Shown: positions 25,779 to 37,479 of the stretch, piece by piece
Layout of the letters: the number at the start of each line of letters is the position of its first letter
Position numbering within the stretch: position 1 is the first letter of the stretch
Source of the DNA: Ignelater luminosus
Taxonomy: Eukaryota; Arthropoda; Insecta; Coleoptera; Elateridae
Assembly (NCBI GenBank): GCA_011009095.1
Contig: VTPC01000895.1
Location: 1-64,000, forward strand
Reading direction: 5' to 3'
Length of the DNA: 64,000 nt
Made by a program: the position numbers and the translations under genes
The notes under the pieces: model-generated
Seen by the model: the letters and a program-made list of their open reading frames with translations, nothing else
What the model was told of the DNA's origin: nothing
Databases searched by the model: none

Positions 25779-25845
25779 CCTACCTTTCACAGCACGCCAG
25801 TATTATTTTTGTGTGTGCCGCGAGTAAAAAGATTGAGAAACACTG
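25779..25845 (-). mobile_element. hAT element terminal fragment
   Basis: Read on the minus strand, the sequence starts CAGTGTTTCTCAATCTTTTT and continues with CTCGCGGCACACACAAAAAT. This is the conserved end of a widespread hAT group (CAGTGTTTCTCAACC...GCGGCACAC). No second end was found nearby, so it is a broken remnant. Confidence 0.6.
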
Positions 25846-26092
25846 ACTTAAGGCCCTTAATTTTTCTCCAATATGTTGCTATATGCAAAAACTTTTAAAA
25901 ACATTTATTTTCTATTAAAAAACTACTAAGTTGCAAATTTACTTTTAATTTATCCCCACTTTTTTAAAATCTTCACTTAATTTCCCCACCCACTTCAGAA
26001 ATATCCAATTTGGGGAAAAATCTCCATACATGGCAACACTGCGACACTCACAACTTATCTTCAATTTTCATTTTGTACCTCCTCGTAAGGCC

Positions 26093-26165
26093 CTGCACGG
26101 GTCGAGATTTCCAGGTCCGACCCTACAGGAGACAAACTTGACTCAAAATGTAAAGCCCAGTAACT
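26093..26165. repeat. Fragment of the ACCTGCACGGG repeat family
   Basis: CCCTGCACGGGTCGAGATTT followed by CAGGTCCGACCCTACAGG matches one end of the 19371-20010 family. The other end is missing. Confidence 0.5.
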
Positions 26166-29100
26166 AGGTATTCAATGTCTTCTTTTTTGCTATGATTTAT
26201 TTTAGCGAGTTATATGAAAAAATGCCAAAATCCGTCTCTCACCGTTTATAAACCAAAAATAACGAATTTACAAGAAAATTTCAAATCTTCTATCTCCAAA
26301 GTTCTTCCTCCTCCATTTTAATCAAACTTGGAGGCAAAATGCATACAGTTCTAGGAGAGCTACTGCCGAATTTCAGCATCAATTACCCGAAAATAATGGC
26401 GCTGGCAGATATAGAAGGGGAACGGCAACCCTCCAAGGTTTCAAGGTTTTTTTGGGCAGTATTTGCATCGCTCTCAGTTTTTTGCGTTTTCGACCTAGAT
26501 GACCTTACAGAAAAAAAAAGTGTATTGACCCTTTTTTGTTCTCCATTCCACGGTGCATCAGTATTACAACTACGTTTCCCTCCAAAAACGTCCAAAAGAA
26601 GGCAAACTACGTTTTTTTTGTTCTAATCGACTCCAAGAAACAAAAGGACGCCACTGGCAACCACCTAAGCTTATTGGCCCTCCCTGATGATACTCTTTAG
26701 TTTAAAAAAGACTCCTGTTTGACCGGACCATAATTAACCGAGTTACAAATTTTTAAAGTAGGCGTCTCAGCATGCCATGGAGAAAAGCGCGGAGTTAATC
26801 GAATCGAGTCGGGTTTTCTCGAGTGAGTAGATAAACACTCCCAGAACATAAATCAAGAATATTATGTTGATCAGACTATTTGGACGGTTTTGGTGGGGAT
26901 TGCGAAGTTTCGCAGATCCCCCAAACGGTTTTTTGGAGATTCGGCATTTTTTGGTTTGGTGTTTGCAAAGCTGCATCAATCGACAAAAACCAAACCAGCC
27001 ATAGCCGTAGCCGTAGCCCTTTATAGTTTTTGAGATATAAGCCCTGCTTGGTTTGGCCAGTCGCACTCTGAGTAATGATTATAAGCTAAATACAACCGTG
27101 AGATCAATATAGTTTTGTTCAAACTATACACAAAGTGTTAATAAATAACATTGGCAAACCAATATGGTAGATTTCTAATCATCGTAGAAGATTTCTTCAG
27201 GACCTATGGTCAATTCGTCTTAGTTATGAAGTAATCGGCATTCAAAATATCTAAATTTTGCATGCATCGTTATTATCTGTCAAAATATCAATAGTCTATT
27301 AAGAAGAATTGTAAGGAAATATCTTCTGTGTGTTTTAAACTAGTTTCTAGTTCTAGTTTCCCTTTATTTTTTATCTAACCTTACATATCTCGGCTATAGA
27401 GTACACCCCATATAATGAAAGACAAGTTTGGAACATCTAGAAGACAATTTCTTACAATTTATTTTAATAAGAATTATTGATATATTGGCAAATAACGACA
27501 ACGCACTCAAAAGTCTGTACACATTATTTGAAGACTGATTACTCCGCAACAAGACGAATTAACCATAGGTTTCATTTAAAAGTATTTGTCACCACAGATT
27601 TATCCTATCAGTTTGTTGGTATTATTTATTAGCATGCTATATACATTTTTATAAATCAGACTTGATCCTTTTTGCAAAGCAATGGTTAATAATCGGACTT
27701 TTGCTTTTCTCCAGCATATCAATCCTTTGGAGTGTATCTTTTTGAATTTAATTTTAATTTAATAGACTGTTTGTGACAAAGATTTAATTATGAATAAAAT
27801 ACTAATTTTTAAAAACTCACATCTCGAACTAAAATAGTAACTTATAGAGAGTTATTTTTAAAAAGTGAGAAAAAGCGAGGTTATGGAAGCCCTGGACATG
27901 TCAGAATTCTCTCGGTAACAGAAACTGGAAAAAAACCCCAACAAAATAATCCAACATGAAATTTCAAAGGTACTAATACACAGAAAATTTAAATATAGTA
28001 AAGTTTATCGCTATTTTATACCTACCTTAATAATACTGCTACGAATACAAAAAAGAACCAAAAGATTGTGAAGAGGTTTGCAATTCTTGCCTTACAAAAT
28101 CACATAGAAATCAAAACTAAAAGATAATTTAGCTACCAGAAAGTGTTAACATTTCCAAACGAAAACCACTGACTAGATGTCCAATCGACAAGTATTGGTA
28201 TTTCTTTTTCTAATTCTTTTACTTTTTAAAATTCAAGGTTAAGACATCTTTGAGATGCATCTTCTCAAGAACTTATCTATCGTATAATCGCATGCATTTT
28301 TTCAAAGAATATAAAGAATAAAAGATGCAAGTAATTAATTGGTAAAAACAAGAAGTGGTACCTACCGTTATTTTTCAACTTGAAATAATGTGCAATGATA
28401 ATTATGGTTTTTAAGAAATTACTACAAACTCTAAATTAGTTTGTCTCTTATGCTCTAATTGACATACAGAAATCTAATAAGTAATAAGATTTCTCTTTAA
28501 TAAAATATAAAAGAATTACTGATTAAAAAATATAAACATTAAACAGCTGGTTTATTTTCATGTTAAACAGATGTGTTTGAAATTACCATTATGTGTGTTT
28601 AAAAACCAAAACTTCAGATTCATTTTAAATCTCTGTTCAGTTCCTTTCTAAATTAAAAAACCAGAGGGCCCTGATTGTGAATTTTCAAAAAACAACAATG
28701 TGAGCATCTTAACAGAAACAATTTACAACAAGTCAAATGTCAAATATAAATTATAAGGTTAAGTTCTAACCCTGAATGCAGTAATTAAAACCTAGCTCTA
28801 ACTCCTGTTATACTTAATTACAATAAAATTCTTGCATTCATAATAAGAAATCATACATCAATAAATCATTTTTAATTTTTAGTAACTTTTATTTTAAAGG
28901 GAAAATTTTTTGTTTTTTCTTCACCTAAAATCAAGGTAGGTACTTTCTTAAATTTTTAATTATTCAGAAACAAGTTAATTAACCCAACTTTTATTAATCG
29001 TCTTTCTCATTCTTTCCAAACTTCATTTAAGAATAGCATTTAAACGTTGCAAAATTAATTTCACACTTTTTTGTAAAATCAATGAAGCAAGAGTATTGAT

Positions 29101-29876
29101 TATAAAATTTCCACTAATTTTACTTCAAATTTCGTTTTTCTCCTGAATTTTTTTTTCGAAAAATATTACGCCAATTTGTACCCATCGCCAAAAGAAGAAA
29201 AATTAATACAATTTGGGTGGGTGTAGAGTAACGATTTGGTTTTTTTTATTTCGTCAAGGGAGGGGTTGTTCTATAAGTTTGGAAATGCTTTGAAGTATTT
29301 ATTGCTCGGTCTAAAATCTGCCGAAAAACCGATACATCCCCGCCGTTTGAGTGTAATCAGAATTAAAAGGGGTGAGCATTAAACTGTACAAAAATCAGCG
29401 GGGGTAACAACGCATATAAGTGGGCGGGGATATTGTATATTATGCGGGCTTGCAGGTTTTAAGAGGTCAAGCAATGTGGGATACGTACACACACACACGG
29501 GTTCACCTAAGTTACGAATAATCTGGAGCAACGGGCAGGTGCAAGCTGCAATATGCATTAGGGGGTCCTAACCGGTAGCAACAGCAGCAAGTGCAGTGAA
29601 CTCCAGAATACTCAGCAGGATGTTTTTGATATCGGTAGTACTGCTGGTAAATCTAATCTGCTGACGAGCATTGAGCGATCGATGTTGGTCGTGTGCTATG
29701 CAAGACTATGCAGAAAATTTTAAAGACGCGATTTAAAGAAATGATCAAGAGGGCAAACTGGCGCTCAATAAGCGCTGCACGCAGCCATGTTGAACTACGA
29801 GAGGCTTATGCTAGGAGCCGCGCTTGTGCGACGTCATACCTACGAACAACGGCATTAGTAGTGAGTGTTAACTTAC
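26166..29876. other. Presumed shaggy intron 1, no further exon seen
   Basis: This lies downstream (minus strand) of the shaggy first exon. Overlapping frames at 26339-26626 and 26383-26595 on opposite strands, and at 26767-27066, look repeat-derived (purine-rich, GTAGCCGTAGCCGTAGCC at 27004). A GC-richer, CpG-containing part at 29440-29870 adjoins the first exon and may hold intronic regulatory DNA. I found no GSK-3 kinase motif (for example GNGSFGVV or HRDIKPQN) on the minus strand. Confidence 0.45.
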
Positions 29877-29961
29877 TGCTAATTTTCATGCCTCCTAGTG
29901 GAGGATTGAGGGGTTGCTTGTTGCCCTCCGCGAAGGACGTTGTCCTGGGGCGTCCACTCAT
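29877..29961 (-). CDS. sgg: shaggy / glycogen synthase kinase-3 beta, first coding exon
   Basis: The minus strand reads MSGRPRTTSFAEGNKQ, then PLNPPLGGMKIS, then a GTAAGT donor after the first base of the next codon (…AGC A/GTAAGT). Vertebrate GSK-3 beta starts MSGRPRTTSFAE and fly shaggy starts almost identically with AEGNKQ, so the identity is clear from these 28 residues. The segment carries the Ser9 regulatory site (TTSFAE) whose phosphorylation inhibits the kinase. GSK-3 acts in the cytosol in Wnt/beta-catenin, Hedgehog and insulin signalling. The split codon predicts Arg at the junction, as in the fly protein (S-RDGSK). The kinase exons were not found to the left, so intron 1 probably exceeds 29 kb. 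Upstream (towards 30480) the DNA is CpG-rich, as expected for a promoter. Confidence 0.93.
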
Positions 29962-30480
29962 GTCTATCGTCTTTGAAAATTGGATCCCGCGACGGTGATC
30001 TTCATAGATCTATCACATTTCTTGCTGACACCCTTCTTACGAATTTCCGACCGATGGCTTAGTGTCCTCTTTTCTCACTTTTTTTACGCACTTTAAATGA
30101 ACATTTAAACATAGAAGTGCTCCACCAATATCACACGCCACACAGCCGCACTCCAAATAAACACTAGCACTGCACTTTTGACTGCAATTCAGTTTTTTAA
30201 GCCATTTTTAATTCGCAACGGGCTTCACCTTACCATTAATTTCAGATCCTCAGACATTGACCCATTCGGGGTATCTCGTAGCCAATCAAATTGCGCACTG
30301 CCATGTCGACGACGCACGAATACGGTGAAATTGTCCATTCAATAGCTGTCAGCTGTAAGCTCGCGCCATCTCGGGAGGCCGATCAGTATTACGCGGTTGC
30401 CAGATCATCTGGTTTTGATGTTATGCACATGGCTGCATGCGTAATAATTATTACGTATGCACACAACCCGCCAAACATAA
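29962..30480 (-). promoter_or_regulatory. sgg: Probable shaggy 5' UTR and promoter region
   Basis: This is the sequence directly upstream of the shaggy start codon. It is richer in CpG than its surroundings, notably at 29990-30060 and 30296-30420 (for example GTCGACGACGCACGAATACG). It includes a CCAAT at about 30282. I see no TATA box and cannot place the transcription start. A splice site between the 5' UTR and the start codon cannot be excluded. Confidence 0.5.
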
Positions 30481-31194
30481 ATTAGAAACTTTCATTAACA
30501 CTAAAAATCCTTTGTTGCGACACAAAGCGCTTTATTGCCTTTATTGTGCGTTACACTCTAGTGGCATTTTTGAAATTCCTTGTATAATCACTTTATATTG
30601 TATTATAATTGAAATTAACTTTCTCTGAGTAAAATGTATGAAAAATAAGTAAATTTCGTTTTTTTAGATGATTTATTGGTTAATGTATTATTGTAACTAA
30701 TTTAATATTTGATAGAACATTCAAAAATATTTCTTTGGAAGTAGATAATTTAAAAGCATAAATGTCGTTTTATAAAATATTTTGTAGTACATACAAACTA
30801 ATTTTCTATAATATGCTAAATATCTATGTCTAATAGGTGAAGAATTCAACCAAATATTTTTAAAAATGTTATTTTTACCATGAAGTGAAAAATGCAAAAT
30901 GGCAATCCTGCAATGGATCTTTACAAATTTAAAATGCATTTCTTTACCTCTTCTGTGGGCAATTTAAAATATCAAACTCAACATTGCATATCATGTCAAA
31001 CACTGAAAATATTAAAAGTTGTTCTTATTAGAATAACAATTATTAAATTGTTTTGTATAAGATGGCTATAGGGCCGTAGCTAATGGAGGGAAGAATAGGG
31101 CATAATACCCCCACAAAGAAACCTCAATTAGAAACATCTCAATCAGTTGGAAAAGATATCGAGTGGCCAGTTAAATTATTTTCAGTGTTTGAAA
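30481..31194. other. AT-rich stretch, no gene recognised
   Basis: Very AT-rich. The frames at 30437-30628 and 30721-30939 have no recognisable feature. Confidence 0.4.
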
Positions 31195-31200
31195 ATATCA

Positions 31201-31413
31201 GTAGTCACTCCTATCCTTAAAAGTGGGGAGTCTAATGAATGAGGAAATTATCGTCTCATTTCCATCACACCTACATTATTCAAAATAATTGATTCAGCAT
31301 TTAATAATCAAATTTGCATATTTCTCGAGTAGCACAATTTACTGAATACAAATCAGTTTGGTTTTAGGAAGAATAAGTCAACTGTAGTTGTAATTATTGC
31401 AGATACATTACAT
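31201..31413 (+). mobile_element. LINE reverse transcriptase fragment (jockey-like)
   Basis: One frame gives VVTPILKSGESNE, GNYRLISITPTLFKIID, then NNQICIFLE and HNLLNTNQFGFRKNKSTV. This is the start of the reverse transcriptase domain of jockey-type LINEs (usual form: P.FKSG...NYRPIS...L.K..E...LNQ.QFGFR...ST). Two stops interrupt it and the flanking LINE parts are lost. Confidence 0.8.
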
Positions 31414-32560
31414 TACATCAACACTTATATGTATTCCTATATACCTCATTAAGTCAACATCCTATGAAAAACTATATTTTAGACTCTAAAATTAGCACCA
31501 ATTACCATCAGTGCTAGTTGCTTCATATGAAAGACTGAGTGCTAACAAAAACAATATAATCACATTGTGCAACACACTCCTTGTGCTCAGGAGCAAGCAG
31601 TAATTAGCAACGTTTTTGGTGGAGGGTTTATGGAGGATCGACAGCAAACGTCAATCTCAATAAAAAATAAAGGGAACATGACTAACATTATTGCTCCTGA
31701 ATGCAAGCACTTAGTAATTACACTATCTACATACATTTAAGTAAGACAGAGAATTCTGATACACATAACGTGTTTAAATGGCCAGCAGATAGTAAGTGGT
31801 GGAATGTTTTATTTATCACTGTCTCACTTTAAAATTATACCATTTAGATTATTTGCACTTATTATAACTGTGAGGTTGAATTTTGAGGTGACAGGTAGTG
31901 TAATATAAGTAGTATAACAGAGTAAGTCATGTAACCATAAAAGTTATACTAGGAGATTCTTGAATATTATTTTTGTAACAATTTCCTATAAACCTTTAAA
32001 ACCTTTTTTCTAATTTTTTTCATTGCTAGGTATTAGATGTAAATATCATTATAGTGGCACTTTCACTTTCTGATTTATTAAGACGTAGTTCTGACGTAGT
32101 TACTATAATTATTAAACGATGCTGCTTCCAAATATTCTAATAAATAAAAACATAAAATAAATATTAATGATGCTTTGTGTTTTTCAGAAAACTAATTATG
32201 GTTGATTGATGTGCATTTTAATTTTTTTACTTAATTAGTCAATTAAAACACCTATAAAAACAATATAATTTTTATTACATGTGAATGTTTTTACATAATT
32301 ATTACCTCTTTAATGCGTAAAATGAATAATAATAATAATGCAACATATTATAAGAATTAATATTTGTATTGTACATACAATGTTTTCAAACAAACAAAAA
32401 TACGGAGTTTCTCAAGCAGATCTTTTAGAACCAATATCTTTTCCTAAACTAAATTCTGCTTACACACACCTATTGTAAATTGAATTGTAGCAATGGCAAA
32501 CATTATTTAAAAGTCTATAACCCTGAAAAGCAATAAAGCATAACAATTGTAAGTTTAAAT
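31414..32560. other. AT-rich stretch, probably LINE debris
   Basis: No recognisable protein blocks. It lies between two LINE scraps (31201 and 33250) and may be their decayed interior, but I see no direct proof. Confidence 0.3.
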
Positions 32561-32569
32561 CTTGTAAAT

Positions 32570-32732
32570 TGCTAATCACACAGATTGTCATCGAACAGAA
32601 ACACCCACTAAAAGTGCATTATGTTTCCATGGACATTCAGATCATTCAGATGAACTTGAGACTGTCTATGTCCCCAATGGATGTCCTGTACTATATGAGT
32701 ACACTTACAATAAATTTTTCCAAAAGCTACAT
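32570..32732 (+). CDS. Exon-like open frame of unknown gene (possible terminal exon)
   Basis: After a branch-point-like CTAAT and a CACACAG acceptor, the plus strand reads CHRTETPTKSALCFHGHSDH, then SDELETVYVPNGCPVLYEY, then TYNKFFQKLH and a stop. Composition is clearly more coding-like than the AT-rich surroundings. No upstream exon was identified. The spacing P-N-G-x-P-x-x-Y-E faintly recalls the C-terminal part of phosphoglycerate mutase, but the rest does not align well enough to name it. It could equally be a processed or transposon-derived remnant. Confidence 0.35.
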
Positions 32733-33239
32733 TAACTTGGATGCAGGATGTAAAAAATATAGATCAAAGCTTTTTGGGTACAATAATATCAAATGTAAAG
32801 ACACAAGAAAAAGGGTGGTCATGTAAGGGATAGATAGATTCTAAATATTGAATTCTGAACATCAACATGCAAGACAGTTTGAACTTGTTCATAAAAGATT
32901 CCAAAATACTTTCTTGTGTTTTTTTGTAAAACTTAAATTCGTCAATCTCATCTGAAATCTAAAAAAAGAGTGATAAAGAAGACTGTCTTTATTTCCCTAC
33001 ACTTCAGAGTACAGTGTATTATATATTTTATTAAATCTTGAAATGCTGAAGGGGTTATAATGACTAACTTTACTTAAGAAGTGATCATGGGCAATTACCT
33101 CCAAGTATTTTAAATTGTCAATCAACTGTGTCAAAAATAATAAGAAAGCAAAAACAAAGTTTATACATTGTACCACAAGGGTAAGTATAATTATGTGCTC
33201 TGAAGACATCTGAACTTTTTTAATGACTTTCATGTAGTT

Positions 33240-33316
33240 TACAAAGTCTAAAAAGATTTGCTAGTGATGATGATGTACTTATTCAAAATTTGGAAGAATT
33301 GGTAGGTATATCAGGA
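33240..33316 (+). mobile_element. Possible LINE reverse transcriptase scrap (YADD region)
   Basis: FASDDDVLIQNLEELVGI resembles the catalytic FADDIVLIA.NLEEL block of CR1/jockey reverse transcriptases. It is short and decayed, so this is a weak call. Confidence 0.35.
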
Positions 33317-33899
33317 ATATAAAAATTTCTCAAAAGGGCACTTGTTTGTGATTACATAACCATAGGTTTGAATGGAGCAGAATATAATTACATCAAGGAA
33401 TAGCAGTTTTCATCACAACCAGATTTACATGCAAGCATAAACTGAAGAAGACTGTGCAGTGTCTAGCTTTTTTGCTGTCACCAGTAGGCCATACCAATCT
33501 TCTATAATTGTTCTATTATGGAAAAGTTATTTTGCATTAATTTTATATTTTTAATATAGTACGAAGTATTTGTTACTTTTATCTACTAATGAACAATTTT
33601 TTTATTTCTAGTACTGTTAAAACAGTCAAGATTATGTCAAAGAAAACTAGAACATTGTTCAGTTATACTGTCCTTTCTCACTACTTACTATTAAATTTGA
33701 ACAATTCTGCATATTTCTTTTCAGATGATTATGAGATAAAATAGTTACAGTGGAAAAGAAACCTTAATAGAGAAAGGTAATAAAGTGACTGGAGCAAACT
33801 TTAGGATGGTTGTTATACTACGAAAGCATTTCATAGTAGTCATTCGCTGATATTTCTATAAGGCCATTTAAATGATATTATAGTAATATTTCTTATAAT

Positions 33900-34070
33900 A
33901 TTAGTGTACTGATTGCCAAATTTTAGAATTTGTCGGAACTTTGAAGGTTTTTCTCCAATGTTTATTCATCTTGGAGAAAAACCCTTGAAATTGTAATAAC
34001 TTTTGCGACCTGCAAGTTCTAAAATTCAAACTCGTGGAAAAATAAAATTCAGTATCCCAAATTATTGACA
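33900..34070. repeat. Imperfect hairpin next to the hAT element
   Basis: AAGGTTTTTCTCCAA at about 33945 is inverted as TTGGAGAAAAACCCTT at about 33970. The flanks also pair (TTTTAGAATTTGTCGG with the complement of CTGCAAGTTCTAAAA). The stem is about 70 bases with bulges and the loop about 9 bases. It could be a small MITE or a hairpin RNA. Confidence 0.5.
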
Positions 34071-34118
34071 GAATTGCTACACATGGTTTAAATTTGAAAG
34101 TTCGCATATAATAATCAT

Positions 34119-36250
34119 ATTATAAGTAGAGACTGGATATCTAGCTTTTATGCTTACATTAGAAAATTATAGTAGCAACAAAAATTGTATATATCTTTAC
34201 AAATCTCATCAAAATAGACATTTTAGAATTATCTTTTTTTATGCTTTTTTTGCATATTTTAACTTTTTATGCATATTTTAGTTTTAATGCTTATTTAATA
34301 ATTATTCCAAACTTTTCTGCTAAATAATTAGAAAAAATATTATTTGTTACTAAAAACAAACAGGTCGTAAAATATCTGGCACTGGTAAAGTTAATCTTAA
34401 CTGAAACTGTAAGAAATGCTTTATGCAACTCTGCAAGATTGAATAAAAATATCACATTTTATTTCAGTCGTTTGTTGTTTGTTAAACCGTGCTAAACTAT
34501 GTTTATTTGCAAAGGTGTGCCTGTATAAATGTAATTTTAAAAATGCTGAAAGTTAAATCTACTGTGGAGGAATGGATTAAAGGCCACCCAGATTTAAAAT
34601 ATGCGAATAAGACCTTATTTTGCCTAGCCTGTGTTAAAACTGTAAGTTTTTCAAGATTAATACAATTTCTACAATTCAAAATAAATTTTGATTATCCAGA
34701 TTTCAAGTGATAAAAAAAATAATATAACTCAACACATAAATACTTCTCAACATCAAGAAAAATTAAAGAAACTCAAAGCTCAAACCAATACACAAGTAAC
34801 CATCAAATCAGCCCCAGCATCAACTTTTAATTACAACGATGATAGACGATTTAAATTAGATTTGTGTGAAATAATGTTAAAGTCAAACATCCCTCTGAAT
34901 AAACTACAAAACAGTTCATTTAAAAATTTTTTAGAAAAATATTGTGAACCACCAATCCCAAATGAAAGTACCTCTTGTAAAAATTATGTTAGTTCAGTTT
35001 ATACTGAAACGTTAAAAAAAATCAGACAAATAATCAAACATAATTACATTTGGGTCAGCGTAGACAAAACTACTGATTTCTGTGTTCGATATATAGCCAA
35101 TTTAATCATTGGAGTGCTAAATGAAGAAACTCCATCAAAATGATTTTTGATAAGTACAAAAGAATTAACAAAGACCAACAGCAACAATATATCTAAATTT
35201 GTTTAAGATTCGTTAGTAGCTTTTTTTTTACCCGAGCTGTACCAACATTAATGACCACTGACGCTGCTCCATACATGATAAAAGCAGGCTGTAATATGAA
35301 AATATTTTACGAAAATCTGATTCATATTACCTGCAGTTTCCATTAATAAAGGACCTCATCAAATATGTAAAAATGATTTTTGTTAAAACTTCGTTAAGAG
35401 TGCAATATTTTAAAGAAAAATTCCCAAATACCCCACTACCTCTAGAACCGGTATTAACCCGTTGGGGTACTTGGCTAGATGCTGCTGTTTATTATGCTAC
35501 TTATTATGAAAATTTTAAAACTGCCGTTTTTGACCTAACAGATAAGAATAGTGCAGCTATCGAAAAATGCCAAACTGTTTTAAAAAAAGAGGAATTAAAA
35601 TGCAATTTAACGTTTTTAAAGGCGAATTTATGTTTTATGAGTCGGATAATGACAGGACTGGAAGAGAAGGAAATGCCATGAAATAAAGTGTTGCAGTTAG
35701 TAAATAATTTAAAAGCATCTATAAACGCCATACCAGGAAATATTGGTGACGTTATTAAACAAAAAAATACTGAAGTGTTTTCAACAAATGAAAGATTCCA
35801 GACAATAAGCATAATTGGTAAGATTTTAAGTGGTGAAAATGTATCATCCCCTATAGGTATAGCACCCAATATTATTTCTAAATTTAAATATGCCCCAATA
35901 ATGAGTGTAGAAGTCGAAAGGAGTTTCTCCAAATATAAAAATATTCTAAGTGAAAGACGTAGAAATCTATTAATTGGAAATATGGAGAAGTTTCTAATTG
36001 TTAGTTGTTTTGATGATGAAGAAACTGTTTTATTATAAAATGTTTATTTTCTTAAGTATTTACTTTAAATTATTTGTTTGGTTTTTTTTTATAAGCAAAG
36101 TATTTGTAATATGTACTTGTATTCTTAACTTCCATAAGCATATTTTGGAATTTTATGCTATTTTTGTGCTTACTTTAACTAAATTTTATGCTTTTTAAAG
36201 CGGTTATATCAATCTTTTTAATGCTTATAAATCCGGACTCTAAATATAAG
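34119..36250 (+). mobile_element. hAT DNA transposon with target duplications
   Basis: The element runs from TAGAGACTGGAT (34127) to its near inverse ATCCGGACTCTA (ends 36242), 10 of 12 bases paired. It is flanked by 8-base direct repeats ATTATAAG (34119-34126) and AATATAAG (36243-36250), 7 of 8 identical. Eight-base duplications are the hAT hallmark. Inside both ends the phrases TTTTATGC / GCATA recur, as expected for subterminal transposase-binding repeats. The transposase is broken by several stops and a deletion, so the copy is dead, though its ends are well kept. Confidence 0.9.
34543..36038 (+). pseudogene. hAT transposase (BED finger, RNase H-like fold, dimerisation domain), broken
   Basis: Translation gives a BED-type zinc finger. 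CLAC (from 34620) is separated by a 58-base GT-AG intron (34642-34699, AACT/GTAAGT…ATCCAG/ATTTC) from ISSDKKNNITQHINTSQHQE, giving C-x2-C…H-x5-H. The body follows: VSVDKTTDFCVRYIANLIIG with the first catalytic Asp region, TDAAPYMIKAGCNM, and TRWGTWLDAAVYYATYYENF. The hAT C-terminal dimerisation block is APIMSVEVERSFSKYKNILS, then ERRRNLLIGNMEKFL. Breaks include in-frame stops after ETPSK and NISKFV, and a gap around 35330 before the KMIFVKTSLRVQYF block. Type: insect hAT transposases related to CGG-binding-protein-like families. No host role is implied. Confidence 0.85.
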
Positions 36251-37479
36251 TAATGATTCACTTTTTAAGGCAAAATCTGACACTTATTTCAAAATGTAAT
36301 GTTTCCATTCCATAATAATAATAATATCTGTTTGTAAAAACAATATTTTAGTATGTCTTCTGAAAGAAGTCTCAGTACCTTTTAAGTATTAAATTATTTA
36401 TGCCTAGTGTTCAATAATTTTGTATTAATTAAATAGTAAATTTACTCACTATTTCCTTCTGTCATCAAATTATTTATACATTATATAGGTATAACTGTCT
36501 TTGTCTTGGATTAATGAGGGAATCCTTGTGGTGTTTATCAAGTTTCATTTTGTCTATCACAAAATGAATATAAATATGTAATTATCTTTTCATAATATTT
36601 TTTTTCTTGTATTATATTCAAATAAATTTAATGATTTGCAAACTTTTACTATGCTAATTGTGCTAATTTGGAATATTGTTCTGTTCACAACAAAATCAAA
36701 CTGCTCACTTCACTATGTATTTTCTAAATAAAAGTTTATTTATAATAGTTCAGAACATACACTATCAAGGAAGTATTGTATATCTACCATTTCTTAAGTA
36801 AAACGATGACACTGAATAAAAAGCAGACATCAGTACTTGCATTATAAAGAGAGAACAAAAATTTTCTTTAAATTTCAATTGAAACTTGAAAAATAAATTT
36901 TAAGATTGACTTCTACTCAAAAATTTACATTTTTGATACTTTTGATAGCAATGAACACCTACTAATTACGTTTTGTCAGAAAGACTTTTAATTATGTGAA
37001 AACCCCAAACGATTAATCACTTACCCACCTTTGAAGTAGTTTGCGTCTAAAGATACTTTCCCATACCATAATCCAGAACATTCTTCAATCTACACTATGC
37101 ACAATCCTATCACCTTTAACAGACTACTATTGTTAATGACTAAAGACCGGATTTTATTTATTTATAAAACAGACACCTTAAATGTACAAAGTAGGTTGTT
37201 AAATTCATAGGGTCCTAAAATAGGGAACTTTTCTTTTTGAAGAAAATTGCAGAAAAACCAAATTATAAAAGATTGCTAAAATTAAAGACGTACTTCAAAA
37301 CTAATCTGTTATATTTTATTGATACACAGTAATGTTTGCACTCAAGTATTGTAAACAGGTCATAAGGTGCACTACAATTCCCAGTAGTATTTTTAGAATC
37401 CAGGATTGTTGTTGTTTTCTGATTGCACGTTAAGCTATTTAGATGTTAAATTTGATTCTCTCTCATTCTAGAAGCGTTT
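36251..37479. other. AT-rich stretch, no gene recognised
   Basis: Nothing beyond AT-rich sequence and short A/T runs. Confidence 0.4.

Noticed and set aside
26339-26626. Overlapping 95- and 70-codon frames on opposite strands
   Set aside because: Both strands open at once, no known motif, and purine/pyrimidine-biased composition suggest repeat sequence rather than a gene.
29693-29998. 101-codon plus-strand frame
   Set aside because: It runs antisense over the shaggy first exon and the adjoining CpG-rich DNA, and has no family match.
32570-32732. Phosphoglycerate mutase identity for the exon-like frame
   Set aside because: Only a P-x-G-x-P-x-x-Y-E spacing is shared; the rest cannot be aligned by eye with confidence.
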